Source: Trochalopteron elliotii (lineage: Eukaryota > Chordata > Aves > Passeriformes > Leiothrichidae). From it: 64,000 bases of DNA. The stretch lies in NCBI GenBank assembly GCA_024734555.1, contig JANPWX010000219.1:720096-784095 (forward strand), written 5' to 3'. This document shows, piece by piece, positions 1 to 12,589 of this stretch (its first letter is position 1; each line of letters opens with the position of its first letter). Made by a program: the position numbers and the translations under genes. The notes beneath the pieces are model-generated. The model was not told the origin of the DNA and did no database searches. It saw only the letters and a program-made list of their open reading frames with translations.

Positions 1-2159
1 CTCTGATTGCTTTTCTGCTGAAGAAACTCACACCTGGATGCTTCACCATGGATATGTGGTGTCTCTGTTCCCAGAAAAGCTGTTGCTGCAGCCCTGGTGA
101 TCAGTGCAGGTTTCTTGCTGTAAGCTGAGCTCCTTCTGTAAAGCAAAGACCTGAGGCACAGCCTGCTCAGAGCTGAGGGAGGGTTTTGTGCAAGGTGCCG
201 TTATCTATCCAAAGCATTAACCCCTCCAGAGGTCATGCACTGAATAATTATCAGTCCAACTTAAGAAAAAACAGATCTACGTTAAGTGTTAAACACATTA
301 CAAGTTTTCCTTCTGTTGGTGGGATCCTCAGCTTGGGTTTTCTAGCATTTTCCCAAAGTCTGGCAGCTCAGGGAGCAATTATGCTTTGTTTTCATCTTTA
401 TCTTCCTTTCTCCAAGTGAGAGCAGGGTTTGTCACACAGTCCCTGGCTCAAGAGCTGGTGGTTAAAGGCTTTCAGGAAGGGTGGCAGGCAAAGAAGACCC
501 TTCAGTGATGGAGGGTGGGAAATGCAGAGCCTGGGGGATGGCAGGACACCAGGGGCTGGCTGGTAGTTGTGGTGGCCACCACATCCTCCCTGCTGCAGTG
601 GCACCTGGGGCAGCAGCACCAGGTTCAGCCCACGTGGGACTGGCTGGACACCATGGGATGTACCAGTGGTATCAGGACTGGGGTCCAAGCTGGTTTCCAG
701 TCTCTCATCTTGGAGCAGCAGCCGGGAGCCAGGGCTCGGGAGAGGGTTTCTATAGCAACAGCTGCCACTCACTCCCCATCGTGGATGTAAATTAGTTAGG
801 ATTTTATTAGTGTGCAGAATTTCAAGAGGCCAGAGCTGGCAAAGAGGCCTGATGAATTCGGGACGGGAGCGTTCAAGGGGAACATTTTTGGGAGTTTGGG
901 CTAAGGCAGGGTTTGGGGTTTCTGAATTGTGGGAATGTCTGGTTCTTCACCCCAAGGTCAGCAGCCACATCTGAAATGGCTCTGGGATTTCCACACTTCA
1001 GGCAGCAGGTTGGATAGGGAGCACCTGCTGTCAGGCCCTGGGCTGGGCAGCTCTGTGGCTCCAGGTGGAATTTCAACACCTCTTTACCTCCGTTTTGCAA
1101 ACAGGTTCCTCAAAAGGACTAAGAGTGTGACACTATCTCAAGTGACCAGAGCTGGGGCTGCTGCCTCTGGAAGGTTTTCAGTTAAGAACTTGATGATGAA
1201 GCTGCCTGATGGGTCAGCAGAAGGATTGGTGGGTACCAGTCTTTTGGGCCAAAGGGATGAGGAACTGGGGCTTTTTGAGAGTCATGGGTGGGGCTGCAGT
1301 CTTTATTATGGGGTCTGCATGTCTGACATTCCTGACCCATGGGACTTCTTGTTAGAGGGATCATGTCTGGTTCATGGATATCTCCGTGGTCATCTGGATT
1401 TTTCCTGGAGCTGATCTGGAAAAGTGCTCCTGGTTGTCAGTGCTGCTCTGTTGGGAACTATCCTCTTTGTATGCTCAAATGTAAGCAAATAAGGAGCGTG
1501 ATTGTAATGCCAGTTGTTGCCCCCAGATCAGAAATCTGCTATAAAACTTGTGTGAAAAATTCTGATTTCTATGTGCTTTCCCTTTCCTGTGTGGTTAGAG
1601 CTGTATTTTCAGAACTCATATTTTCAAGTCTTTGCCTCTAACCATGAGGGCTGAGCATTTTCCTGTTTAACAGAAGAAGTGGTTTGGTTTTTCCTTTCTA
1701 AAATTTTTCTTCTATAACTTCATGGCTCTGGGAGCAGGGGCTTTCTGGAAGTCAAAAGGTTGTGCAACACCTTGTGATGGTGCTGTGATATTTGCCAACA
1801 CTGGGTTATAGCTGGATGGTGATGTGTAAGGTTTATATATCTAGCATAGAGATAATATGAATGTGTTTGTGTGCAGCAAAAAAAAAGGGCTGGAAGCACC
1901 CTTGAAATACTAGAAGTGTGGGGCTGGGCTGGCTGGCTGGCAAGTGTGTACTTGATTTGGAAGTGGGATGGGGGGGAAGGACAGATTTTTTTGTTTTAAG
2001 ATTTTGTCATGCTGCAAAATGACTTACAGAGGAGTGGCTGATGCTCAGCTTGGATGGGTTGTGCTGGGATCAGAAAAGGAGTTTTCCTGCCCCATCCTGT
2101 GCGAGTGGGGCTGGTTGCAGACAGACCCAGCTGCAGTCAGTGCTTGGGGGGACCCTCTT
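1..2159. other. Non-coding stretch, no gene recognised
   Basis: Mixed-composition DNA with stop codons in all frames and no exon with convincing splice sites. The overlapping 90-125 codon frames at 398-795 occur on both strands of the same GC-rich segment, which is typical of chance. The only motif noted is an X-box-like sequence at 746-759, listed separately. Confidence 0.6.
746..759. promoter_or_regulatory. RFX X-box-like palindrome (imperfect)
   Basis: GTTTCTATAGCAAC resembles the palindromic RFX site GTTGCTRTAGCAAC, with one mismatch in the left arm. It is followed by an AT-rich stretch (about 785-830) containing AATTAG. Two better X-boxes occur at 8990 and 23051. A single match of this length can occur by chance, so function is a guess. 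Confidence 0.2.
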
Positions 2160-2360
2160 GGCCTCATCCATAAATACTGACATTATAATTACTATAACAA
2201 CCTGCTCTTCTCTTCCTGCATGGCGTTCATTCCCTGGCCTTAGGTAATGCTTTTTTCTTGTTGATTTGCTCCCTCCTTCACCTCCCCCTCTTTTTAATTC
2301 CTCAACACACTGTGGAAACATCAATTAATTAATCTAAATAATAGTTATTATTCAAGAACC
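2160..2360. promoter_or_regulatory. AT-rich block with homeodomain-type motifs, candidate enhancer
   Basis: This 200-bp block is distinctly more AT-rich than its flanks. It contains TCAATTAATTAATC near 2330 and a run of TAAT/ATTA cores around 2335-2355, the binding core of homeodomain proteins. There is no open frame and no recognisable repeat. The regulatory role is inferred only from composition and motif clustering. Confidence 0.22.
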
Positions 2361-5089
2361 AATTTGCTATCATGGCTTGCACTGGTGTGGTGAAAATAAC
2401 CCATCCAGGTGATGAGAAATTTGGGTTATTGGAGCTGGGGCAGCTCCTTCTCTGGGTGTGTGCCCCAGTACAGGGCATGGTCAGTGCTGCTGGGTTTAGC
2501 AAGCAGGGTCTCTGCCCTGCCCAAGGTGCTGCCTGCTGGAAAGGGCATCCCCTAAGGCAGGGTTTGCTTTCAAAATAAATTGGCCTTTTGTAGGGGACCA
2601 TGTCCTAAGCATGACGAAAATGCTAAATGTGCTGATAATGCAACTTGAAACAGATCCACAGAGACTTTGCACTGGTGTCCTGAATGTGACTGTGAGTAGA
2701 AAAGGAACTGGGAGATGTGTAGGGCAATTGGGCTGTGAACTCTGCAGGCATGTCAGCAGTGCAGGAGGTGCAATACTGGGCTGGGACAGGGGTGCTGATC
2801 AATGCTCCCCCCTGATTTTGGAGAGGATTTGATTCCTATGAGGAAGTCAGTGCAGACAGTGTTAGCCAGGGCAGCAGGGCTCTGGAGACTCTTTCTGGAG
2901 CTCTGAGGTCAAGTTTGGGCTCCAGGTCTTGGGGTGAAGTGACCCTGAGGTGGTCAGGTCTGCCCCACTCACAGGACTGAGCACAGCGTGCACAGAACAT
3001 GAGAGAAGAATTCTGTCCTTGAGCTGAGGGAGACTATCTGGGTCCCCACTGTCCTGATGGTTTCCAAAATTAGACCAAGCCCTTCCTGGGCAGCAGTGCT
3101 GGGGCCTTTGGACAGACAGCTGCTCCACTGGAAGGGATGGGGACCACACAATCCTGATGCAGGGAGAGTGATGACTGCTCCATACCTGGTGTTAATCAGC
3201 ACTTTGGAGGATGGTTGTCCCCAGGAGCAGTGGGCTTTGCATTTACAGGAGGAGATGTAACAGCTTGGGGACCCCCAGGTGTCTTTCCCAGATTTGAGTG
3301 GGAGTCTTGAGCCAGCCCCAGTTCAGAAAACTGACCTTAGTGAAGGCAGCTAATGAGGTGCAAACCCTTGAGCTCCTCTTTCAGCTCCCTTGGAGGAAAG
3401 AGACTTTAGGTGCATGCTTGAATTTAAGAGCATGATAAAGTGTGTTCCCATTCCTGGGCCTGAGATAGAGCAAAGATGGCTGCATAAATTGGCAGATAGT
3501 GTGACAACACAGCCACGAGCTCGTTCCCATCTCACATGAGGCGACTTTGGGGATTAGCACTGGGCTGCTTATTTTGCAGCCCCAGAGTTGGGGCTCTGGA
3601 GCTGTCCTGCCTCTTTGTCATCTCCTGAAGCCTTGCTGCATCCTCCTCCTCATCACAGGCTCCATCCTTCCCTCTCTCTGGCGTCAGCTGCTCTCCCCAA
3701 GGCTGCTCCATCCCTCCACTGCCATCCCTCTGCCTGCAGAGCAGAAAGCGTGGCCCAGATATTTTACTTCACATCAGCACAAACCCAACCCAGATCTTTC
3801 TCCGGGATGGCTCAGCCAGGCACTGCACAGGCAGAGCCAGCCCTGCAGCTGGGTGGTGGGGGAGACCCCCGGGGTGCCCCTGCCCCTCTCTGGGGTTGCA
3901 GTTCCCCCTCTGTGGCCATGCATCTGGCTGCTCTGGGCTGCCCGGGAAGCTGGAGCCTGTGATCAGCTCGGGAGGCAGCAACAGCAGCCTCTGCTTTTCC
4001 ACACGTCGGTATTTTTAGCTCTGCTGTGCATTAGCGTGCAGGAGCTCAAACTGCGAATCCTGGCTGAGGTTTTATCTGTTGTGACAGCCCTTAGGGCTGT
4101 AGTCAGACACTCTCTCGCTTGCTTGCTCCCTCTCTCCCTTTTTCTTCTTTTTCCTTTTTTTTTTTTTTTTTTTTTTAAAGTTTGGAGCTTGAATCTGCTC
4201 TCTCCCTACGGAGACACTGTGCAGCTGTCAAGACAAGGGACCAAGGGTGGGGAATAGGGTCCAAAGCATGTTTTGAGCCCCTTTATAAGGGAGCTCTATT
4301 CAGCCCCTTTCTGTATTTTTCCATTCCTCCTTGCTGCTGCTGTCAGAGCTGGAGTGGTCAGAGCTGATGCTGCAGGATTAAGTACTGGCTCGCCCCTGCT
4401 GCCCTGGCCCAAAGGGTCCCCAAAAAGCTGTGCTGGGTGACAGCTACACGACTGCTGGGGACAGCAAAGCAGAGAGCAAAGGGCAGCCCCATCCAGCATG
4501 CTGGGGTTTGGCAGATATAGTGCTCTGTCTGCTGCTGCTTTTTCCAATTTCCCTTTTCCAAACAGGATAAATGTTGCACCTTTTGGGGCTGCTTTGGGCT
4601 TCTGGCACCCCAGAGCACTGGGGAGAAATCAAGGTCCCTTGCAAAGGACTTGCTTCAACACAGAAGGTTTTTACTGTGTTTAAACATTGTGTCTGAACTT
4701 CCCCCAGAGAACAAGACCCATGAATTCACCCTCCACCCTGGCTCCATACAAGCACCAATGCTTTAGCTTGGTTTCTTTAAGGAGGGTTTTCTTTATTGCT
4801 TCTTCTCTTCCTGGACACCTTCTCCCACACCCCCAGGACATTTTCTATCTCCCACAGAACTGCACAAATTTGAAGGATCTTTTTGCCACCCCAGTACATC
4901 TGAAAAATCAGCTGGAAGTGGGGTGGCAGAAAGGCAGCATTGGTGATGCCCTTTGGAAGGGTGAGGAACCAAAGTGCTGAATGAATTTTGGCTTTCCAGC
5001 CCTCTCAGTGACCTGCCATGCCAGGCTCTGCCCATGTAAGTGTGGGCTTAAAGGGAACAGAAGTTTTCTGAAAATCTGGTGCCCCTGGA
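2361..5089. other. Non-coding stretch with a T-run and a MEF2-like motif
   Basis: No gene recognised. The 236-codon frame at 3547-4257 ends in translation of the T-run at 4155-4176 (22 T) and has no recognisable domain, and a second open frame overlaps it at 3588-3962. GTATTTTTAG at 4009-4018 is one base from the MEF2 consensus on the opposite strand. Confidence 0.6.
4155..4176. repeat. Homopolymer (T)22
   Basis: Twenty-two consecutive T after a CT-rich lead-in (CTCTCGCTTGC...TTCTTTTTCC). No adjacent element suggests that this is the complement of a retrotransposon poly(A) tail. It may be length-polymorphic. Confidence 0.9.
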
Positions 5090-5172
5090 ATTCATCCAAG
5101 GTCATGGGGGAAGTCAGGGATAGAGCCAGGAATGGGATCTGGCTTCCTGTCCCACGTGTCCAGCCTTTCTCT
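5090..5172 (-). mobile_element. MIR-like tRNA-SINE fossil
   Basis: The plus strand reads CCAAGGTCATG, then AGAGCCAGGAATGGGATCTGG, then a TGTCCCACGTGTCC stretch. These match, in order, the reverse complement of the MIR core (CCAAGGTCAC... GCAGAGCCGGGATT... CTGACTCCAAAGCCC). Spacing is preserved with scattered mismatches, as expected for an ancient copy. The alignment is from memory of the consensus, so the boundaries are approximate. Confidence 0.6.
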
Positions 5173-8100
5173 CTAACCCTTAGCACATCCCTGCCTCACA
5201 TCTTTCTGGCTAGAGCTTCCTGCACCCGGGGCTTGGGATGTCCATGCCAACTCTGATGTCTCTTGGAAGAGTGAACAGACCCTATGAGGAAGAACTGATT
5301 CATCCTGCTTTTCCTTCTTGAGAAGGGCTTCTTTAGGGTGCTTAACCAGAGAGTGTTGAGGAAAATCTAGGTAGTAAATAGTGGTTTAGTATTTTTAGGG
5401 CTTTTAATGCCTGAGGAGATCACAGCAGCACTCCAATGGTCCCAAGGTTGGCCAGGACTGTGTGTCCCCAGGAGCTCAGTGTGCATGGATGCTGAGGGGG
5501 CTGGAGGGAAGCAGAGAGGGGAGAGATGTTTGTGATGGGTCACAGCTCCTTTACATAAGTCTGCCCACACCACATTTCCTTCTGAAGTCACGTTGTTTGC
5601 AAGTCCAGAAGGTTCAACGTTTGGCAGCTCCCACATCTTTGTCCAAGATGGTGCTGGTGAAGACTAAAAGGCTGCAGTGATGGGTCAGAGGGTTCCAGGA
5701 GCAGCTGGGGCTAGCTTTGTCCTCTAGTTATCTGGGGACAAATCCAATGGGGAGCCTCAGATATCTCCCTGGGTCCGCCTGCTTCATTTGCATTGATAAG
5801 GTGTGGAGGGACATCCCAAAGTTTGTCTGGCAAGTCCATAAATCAGGCAGCTTTTCTAATTCACTGTCCCTCCACTGTGATTCCTCTGTTCCCCAGTTCC
5901 TCCCTCTCTTGCTGGCAGCAGCCAATGCCATGAACCACAGAGACAAACTGCACAGTGCCGCCAGCCCAACCTGCAGCAGGGATTGCTGGAAATATCTGGT
6001 GCCTTTGCCCTTTTGAAGGGAGTACCCAGGGATGAGGATTTTGCAGCTCTGTGGTGCAGAGCAGGATGTGTGGGGCTTTGCTTCAGTGGCATTTTCTTTG
6101 TGCAGGTTGTTTGTGCCGTGTGTGTGTCCTTGGGAACAGCCAGGGCATGGCAGGTACCTTTGCACAGAGCTTTGGCATCTCCAAAACAGCCCCTGAGCAG
6201 CTCGGTGAGGTTGGGTTGTCAACTTCTCCTCCTCTCCCCCAGCCTCCTGGGGAAACCCCACTGATGGCTGCAGGGGACAGATGCAGGTACTCTACATCAC
6301 TGAAAACCCAGTACAACAGCTCAGGTTTAGAGCTGCTTCACCCTCTCTGGGCTCCTCCTCTTGCCGAGGGAAGCTGCTAACAGCAGCTGGAGCTGTTTCC
6401 TCTGTGTGCACAGGGTCCTCTGTCATTGCAGTGTGGGGCCAGCAATGTCTTCCTTTCTTCCTTCTTCCAGGGGCTGTGACACCTGAGTAGCTAGATGAGG
6501 TCTAAAGGAATTTAAACATTGCTGGGTTTATTTCCGGATGTTAAGCTGGGAGATTAAGGAGGGGGAGTGGGAATGGGGATAGAGGAAGTTAGTACTTTAG
6601 GAGTTTTTAAACTTTAAAAACATCTTGTGGCACCCATGTTATGCATCTTCTTTCATTGATAGTGTCCTTACACAACTCCAAACACCCTAAGAATTGGTCT
6701 CTAAACTGTTGGCTGATGTCCTTGGGGATGACAACAAAGACACAAAGGATGATGGCTGCCATGGGGCACTTCCCTCCTTGAGCCAGCTGATCTGTTCCCG
6801 TGCTATCAGACCAGTCCCTTGGGCACACCAGCTCTCCCTGCCCTGTGTCCTGCAAGGGGCAGGTCTGTGTGGGGGCTCTGGGTGACTCCAGGTGCTCATG
6901 GTGCTATAAATCAGACTCTTCCCTTCTGCCTGATATCCTGAGCTTCCCAAGCTGCAAGCAGTTCCTCTGCTTATCCCCAAACCCACCCACTTTCTCCTCA
7001 TCCCACTCCTTTGCCTCCTTGCTCTGGAGCTGTCTGGGGCTCTCGGCGCGGCCGAGGCTTCGGCGCTGCCAGGAGTTTGATCTCCAAGTGCTTCCCAGCC
7101 CCCTCGCGCATGTGGGCACCGGGAGGAGCTGAGAAAGTGGGGAAGAGATGAACAGCAGGAGAAGAATTCTTAAGTGAGGGGATGGGGGAAGGATGAGGAA
7201 AGCAAGTAGGGGGGAGAAAAAGTGAGAACAGGGAGGAGGAGGAGGAGTGATGAAGGATGCTGCCTTGTCCTTGGATTTATATTGGTTGAGTTGCACTGGA
7301 TTAGCTAAAAGTGGTGCAGAGCTGCATTCCCCTCCCTTTTCCTCCAGGCACACGCTCCTGTTTGGAGCTGAATGCCTTAATTCACTTCAGCTTCAACCTG
7401 CTCCTAATTGACTTAAACCACATGGAAAGAAACTCTGCTTCCCCAGCAAGTGGCTGCAAAATTGCACCTTCAGTGAAGTCAGTGTGATTCTGCATTTAAA
7501 GAAACACAGAGTCTGGCAGGGATGTGTGCAGGGATATTGGTGCCAGGGGGCTGTTCTGAACTATCTGGAGCCCCACTGGGCTGCTCTTCTCCAGAGGAGT
7601 TTTGGTCTCACTCTGAGCAAGTTGGGATTTGGGGGTGATGGGGGGCTTTGAGTCATGGGGATTTAGCTGTTAGAAGAGTTGCTGTTTCTTCTCATTCCTC
7701 TCTCCTCTATCCCTCTTCTCCTGCTGCAGATGTCTGCTATAAAAAAGAGAAGAAGGGGGGAAAAAACCCACCCTCCCCAAATGTCATGATAATGCTCACT
7801 GGAGGGCTGTTTCTGCTGCACATCTGATATGTATGACAGGGTCAGATTAACTGAGCCTCTGATTTCCAACCACAGCTATTCTGAAGGCACCAAAACCAAT
7901 GCAAAACACCCCAAAGGGACTCCTCTGTGCTGAAGAGGAGCTGGCCAGGCAGGATGAGCTCGTGGTGCTCTGGGGATGTGCCAGCCCAGTGCTTGGTGGG
8001 ACCAAATGCTAGGCAAGAAAGAGGAGAGCATGCTTTGGAGATGAATCTGGTCTCCTCAAACTCAGGCTTTCAGGGAGGCAGAGATTTTCCTTTGTATTTA

Positions 8101-8419
8101 AGGCTGGGGATTTCAAAGACAGAAGGGGAGCAGTGCTGGTAGCTACAAGAAGGTATCTGATGTCAGGGGATGTTCTGAAAACCCCTCTTCCTTGTCTAGG
8201 GCTCCTGTCACACCTGGACACATTGTCTGAATGGAGGGCAGGAAAACCTTTTTATTCCTTCTTCCTATACCCTCCTCTTCCAACCTCTCTGCATCCTCTG
8301 TCACCAGTTTTGGCTTTGCTACATTTCTCTCCCTCTGTTTAATTCTAAACCCGAGGAGTTACCCAAGGTTCTGGCTCAGATGTTTTTTTTAAATGAGACA
8401 TTTAGCCATTTTGAGCCCT
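5173..8419. other. Non-coding stretch, no gene recognised
   Basis: Ordinary mixed-composition sequence. The 177-codon minus-strand frame at 5728-6261 overlaps several others on both strands and has no recognisable domain. A short CpG-dense patch lies at about 7040-7110. A purine-rich tract (GGAGGAGGAGGAGGAG and neighbours) lies at about 7180-7256. Confidence 0.6.
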
Positions 8420-8530
8420 AGAAAACAGGGCTGGAAGTGACCTCTGGAGACTGATGTGTCCTGGTGGCAGGAGTTATACCCAGACAGTGTTTAACTTTTC
8501 CCCAGCAGTGAGTCCATCACCCTGCACAGG
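8420..8530 (-). mobile_element. Possible CR1 LINE 3'-end fragment
   Basis: GGCTGGAAGTGACCTCTGGAG at about 8430-8450 resembles the reverse complement of the CR1 3' untranslated region, which in birds reads GGTTGGAAGGGACCTCTGGAG. The similarity fades after about 40 bases, and the 8-bp terminal repeats of CR1 are absent. It could be chance. Confidence 0.35.
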
Positions 8531-8884
8531 GCTTCTTCCCAGGTTTCCCTGGGTGATGTCCATGTCCCAGGGCAGCACTGCTCCTATGGGATGGCTGCCA
8601 AAAACATCAACACCTGCTCCTTGCAATGGCAGCTGTTTGGAGGCACTGGGGCTGGAGATGCTAAAGGGGAAAACGTTTCCCAGGGCAGGATAGGGAAAGT
8701 GAGAGGTGTGGGGGACCCTCTTGGCATAGGGCTCTGCTCCCACAGCCTGTGCTGGGTTCCATCGACCCTCTCTGGGGCTGGGGGGGGCGGTGCAGGGTGG
8801 GGTCCTGTCAGTTCAAAGGACACCTTATGAGCTCCCCTTGTAAGTCTCTGGTCGCCACTGGCTGAGAGTCTCCCTGGGATGGGG

Positions 8885-9200
8885 CTCGAGCAGGAAATGA
8901 AGATGAGAAGAAGGGGTGGGAAAAAAACCCCCAAAAATCCCCACGGAGCGGGAAGCAGAGTCGGGAGCGGAGCCGGCTCAGCTGATGGGGTTGCCATGGC
9001 GACGCGGCGGTGAGGAAAAGGAAAAGGCAGAAAATAGCCCGATGCCGGGCTGAGACCTGCGGGAGCCTGGCCCGGCAGTCTCCTCCATCCCCGGCCCTAT
9101 TTCTGTCCTCCTGCCTTTCTCTTTTTGCTTTTCTCCCCTCATACTGTTTGATCTTCTCCGGCCAGAAACGCCCCTCCCCGAGGAGCCATCGAGGGGGTGA
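8885..9200. promoter_or_regulatory. CpG-dense patch with an RFX X-box, candidate promoter
   Basis: CpG dinucleotides cluster here (GAGCGGGAAG, TCGGGAGCGGAGCCGG, GGCGACGCGGCGG), unlike the flanks. In the middle, 8990-9003 reads GTTGCCATGGCGAC, one base from the RFX consensus palindrome GTTGCCATGGCAAC. There is no TATA box and no convincing first coding exon. It may be a promoter of a non-coding transcript, a distal element, or merely GC-rich sequence. Confidence 0.4.
8990..9003. promoter_or_regulatory. RFX X-box
   Basis: GTTGCCATGGCGAC matches the RFX consensus GTTRCCATGGYAAC at 13 of 14 positions. RFX factors bind such palindromes in promoters of ciliary and other genes. The setting in a CpG-dense patch adds weight. 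Binding is inferred. Confidence 0.5.
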
Positions 9201-12064
9201 CTGGGGGGATCTTTCTCTGCCGTGCTGGGGTGGGGGGCTGAAGGGAAAGTGTGAAGAATCCTCTTCTGTAGGGCTGGATATGATCAGGTTTATTCCCTTA
9301 GGGGCAGAAGGTTTGGAGGCAGCCAAGTCACACACAGAGGACTAAAATGTGTCCAGGGTTAGGCCGTGTTGTTGGTGGAGGATCTGGGATGGTAGCTGGA
9401 GAGCTCAGAGAGTAGCACAGGTTTGGTGGAAATAAACTTCTACCCATGCAAGCCAAGTTTTGTTTCCCAGATCATGTGTGGGTCAGCTTGGGTCATCTCT
9501 TGTCTCCTGACAGGTGATGCCCAGTTTTAAGGATGGACAGAAGTTTTGTTTCATGTGCTGGTTTGTTTTCCTGTCTGGGAAAGTGGTGCTTCATAACCAC
9601 AGTGAGTCATTTCCCCTCTCTGAGTCAGACTGGGGCCTCCTGCATGGTATATATTGGGTCTAACCATTGATCCCAAGCTCACTGAAAAGGAACAGAAACT
9701 CAAACTGGTTAGAAGAAGAGAAAGTGTTGTTGTGCCAAGCCCTGAGGGATTTGCCCCACAAAACAGAGGCACCAACCCAGGCTCTTTGCTTTATCACAAA
9801 TACTTACTTTAAATTTAAGGTTACAGAGTCTGGTGGCCATTTTTTTACTTTTCAGTAAAAAAATAAGGATAGTGTTTCCACCTCCTGGAGCTCTCACCTT
9901 CTTCCTGAAGCCATTGCAGTTCCTCCCCCTTCTCCCTGCTCTTGTGCCTGTACCACATCACTCTGTGGTCTCTAATAACTTGTGCTGATGCTTGGGATGC
10001 AGATGGCCCAGCTAATGGGGCTCAAGCAGTAAATCTCCATTACTGGGGCCAGTTTTGCTATCCTTCACTGTGGCCCTGACCCTCACCTCGCCCAGGCTCT
10101 CATCCCTGGGAGGCCAGAGGGGAACAGGAATTCCTCCTGATGTCAGTGATGTTCCTGGCACAAAGAAAAGTGTGGCCTCATCAGCTGTTATTTTGGAGGG
10201 TGGCTCCTCTTGCAAGGTTTGTTCCTCCCTTCCCTGTAATTCCCAGGGGAGTTCTGCAGACACCCCAGCTCTTCCTCCCAAAGGAGGTGTGTGAACAGCT
10301 TTATGTGGAGATCTCACACCTCTGTGTGAACCACCCCCTACAAACTGTCCCTGCACTGCCTTTTCCCTAAGGACAGGGGCAGGAAGCATGCATGGAGAGG
10401 TTTCCAGGTATTGGGGTTTTCAGTGGGAATACATCACACTGAGGAAGCAGAAAGCTGCCTGGAACTGAAAAATGGCCTCAGAACTGTGGCACATGGTGCA
10501 TAATCAACCCTTTCTGTTGACTTCCCCATCACAGCCTGGATGTATTTTGAACATGTGCATTTCTCTGTGCAGTCTAAATATTAAACATAGCTTGACTAAG
10601 AGTTCACTTAAACCAGAGATGGACAAATATCTGAAGGTCATAAACACACAGCTGAGTAATTATTTAGAGTGGTGTAAGGGATATAACTATGGGTAATGGG
10701 ATGAATGGAGGAAAGGAAAATGCAGTGCAGTTGTCAGAAAATTCTCCTCAGGTCCCTGCTTAGTGCTGCAGAGAGAAACATGTAGGTCCTTGATAAACCT
10801 GGAGGGATGATTTATGGATTGATACATGAAATGATGGCAAAATCCCCAAGGAGAAGTGGTGAATGGCCCATCTCCTGAGACTCTGCAAACTCAGCTTTGC
10901 AAATCTAGATGAGGGGCCATGGGGCACCAGGGCAGGAGAGGAGCTGTTTCACTGACAGATACTTTTGGCTGATGACCAAATGACTAGAAAATTCCCACGA
11001 ATAAGTTAAGGCTGAAAGTGAGGAACTGGTCTCTGGTGAAGGAGGGGATGAGACTCTGGGCCAGCCCTGCTGGAGCAGGTGGAAAAAATGGTGGGTCTGG
11101 AGATGGAGCAGCTCACGTGTGGGGCAGTGCCAGTTCTGTGACCCAGCTGCTCACAGGCAATGAACATGGCAGCCTCCAGGTTATCCTAAATTCCTGTGTG
11201 ATGCACTCTGTGAGGCCAGGTCCATCCTCATGTCTCCACTGTTATGCTGCCAATAATAATCAGAGCTCAGGGAGAGCAGCAATCTTCCTTGGCAAACATC
11301 TAGACATTCCCCAGTGCATCTGGAGAGCTTCTTCTAACTTCAGTGAATGATGCATCTTGTAACACTAAGGGCTTGTGTCTGTGTCTTGTGAAAACATACC
11401 TAAAAAAATTGCTGGAATTGGTTTGAGGGATGTACTGAGTTACCTTTGTAATGTTTTTACTCAGTTGTCTTGGAGATGGTTGCATCCTCTACCAGGGTGA
11501 GATGGGTACCAAGGACCAAAAAGGGCTCTTCTCATTCAATCTCCCTTTCTTCAAAAAGTGACTACAAGGAAAACTTAAACATGGTGCTGTTTCTAGAAAG
11601 CCCTTTGCACAGCTGAGTGTGATGTTTCCAGGGCATCCTTCCTTTCCCAGCATGTCCCACTCCTAGCACAGGATGAGAGTTTGCTCTGCTGGGACTTTGT
11701 CCTCTCCACATGGATAGTTGAAAGATGTCCTGAAAGGACCTGGGGAGATCAAGGGCTGTGAGTGTGAGGAGTGATGCCAGGGGCTGATATGGTCTTTTTT
11801 GGTGTCCTGTTCCACAAATTGTCTCTCAAGTAGGTGTGAGGGAGAATGGAGGGTGAGTCTGCTCATGTTCCCATACCCCTGCCCCACGGGTACAGACAGC
11901 CTGGGACAGACTGTGAGGAGTGAGGGACTTTGGGGGCTGCTTTGTGAGGGTTTTGATGTGTCCTGAGCATTCAGTGTTGCCTCCCTGGAGCTGTCGGTTC
12001 CTGGCTCCTGATGCTGGCAGGATCTGGGCTCAGACCATGACCACGCTCTGTCTTCCTCCATCCT
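9201..12064. other. Non-coding stretch, no gene recognised
   Basis: No exon or repeat identified. An AT-rich block at about 10490-10690 (TCTAAATATTAAACATAG, GAGTAATTATTTAGAG) stands out by composition and could be a regulatory element, but nothing specific supports this. Confidence 0.55.
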
Positions 12065-12400
12065 GGCATGGCATTAACCAACTCCTCCTGCACTGGTTTG
12101 TGCCACTTTACTGCTCCCTGCTCCCCAGCAATATTTTACATCTTGCCCAGTAATGCTTGGCTTCCTTAATAGCGTCTCATGTGGGATTTTTTCAAAGGCT
12201 TTAGGACAATCCCAATAAATTATATCTACTGATTTCCCTTTATCCATTGTTTTGTTGATTCCATCAGAAATCCTTTCCCAGAGAGGACGTGCAGGCTTTG
12301 CCTTTAGAAGCCAGCCGGGTTTGTTCCATTTCTATCTTAGCCATTTCACGTTTCAATTAATTTTGAAACATTGAATTATTGTTCTCAGTAGCCCTTGGAA
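12065..12400 (-). mobile_element. CR1-type LINE fossil, reverse-transcriptase region
   Basis: Translation of the minus strand gives reverse-transcriptase motifs typical of the CR1/L3 clade. Near 12290-12260 the block KGKACTSSLGKDF follows GF, with a one-base frameshift between them. Downstream, at about 12240-12155, come DKGKSVDIIYWDC and KAFEKIPHETLLRK. Known CR1-clade proteins carry HGF-KGRSC followed by VDIIYLDF-KAFDKVPH--LL-KL at the same spacing. The copy is broken by the frameshift and lacks the rest of ORF2, so it is a dead, old fragment. The insertion reads right to left. Ends are uncertain by about 50 bp; the piece up to 12400 is assigned by similar composition only. Confidence 0.9.
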
Positions 12401-12589
12401 AGAACAATCTGAGGAGCACCACTGGCTTATGCTGCACCTTGAATCTGCACACAGCAGTCATAGTTCCTGGTCAAGAGGGGATGCTTTTGGTGGGATGTTT
12501 GCAGAAGTGGTGCTCGTGCTGAGACACCATCCCCACTTCCAGGAGCTGGGATTTTCCCAGCAGCAAAGGGGTGCATCTGAAATAATCTG

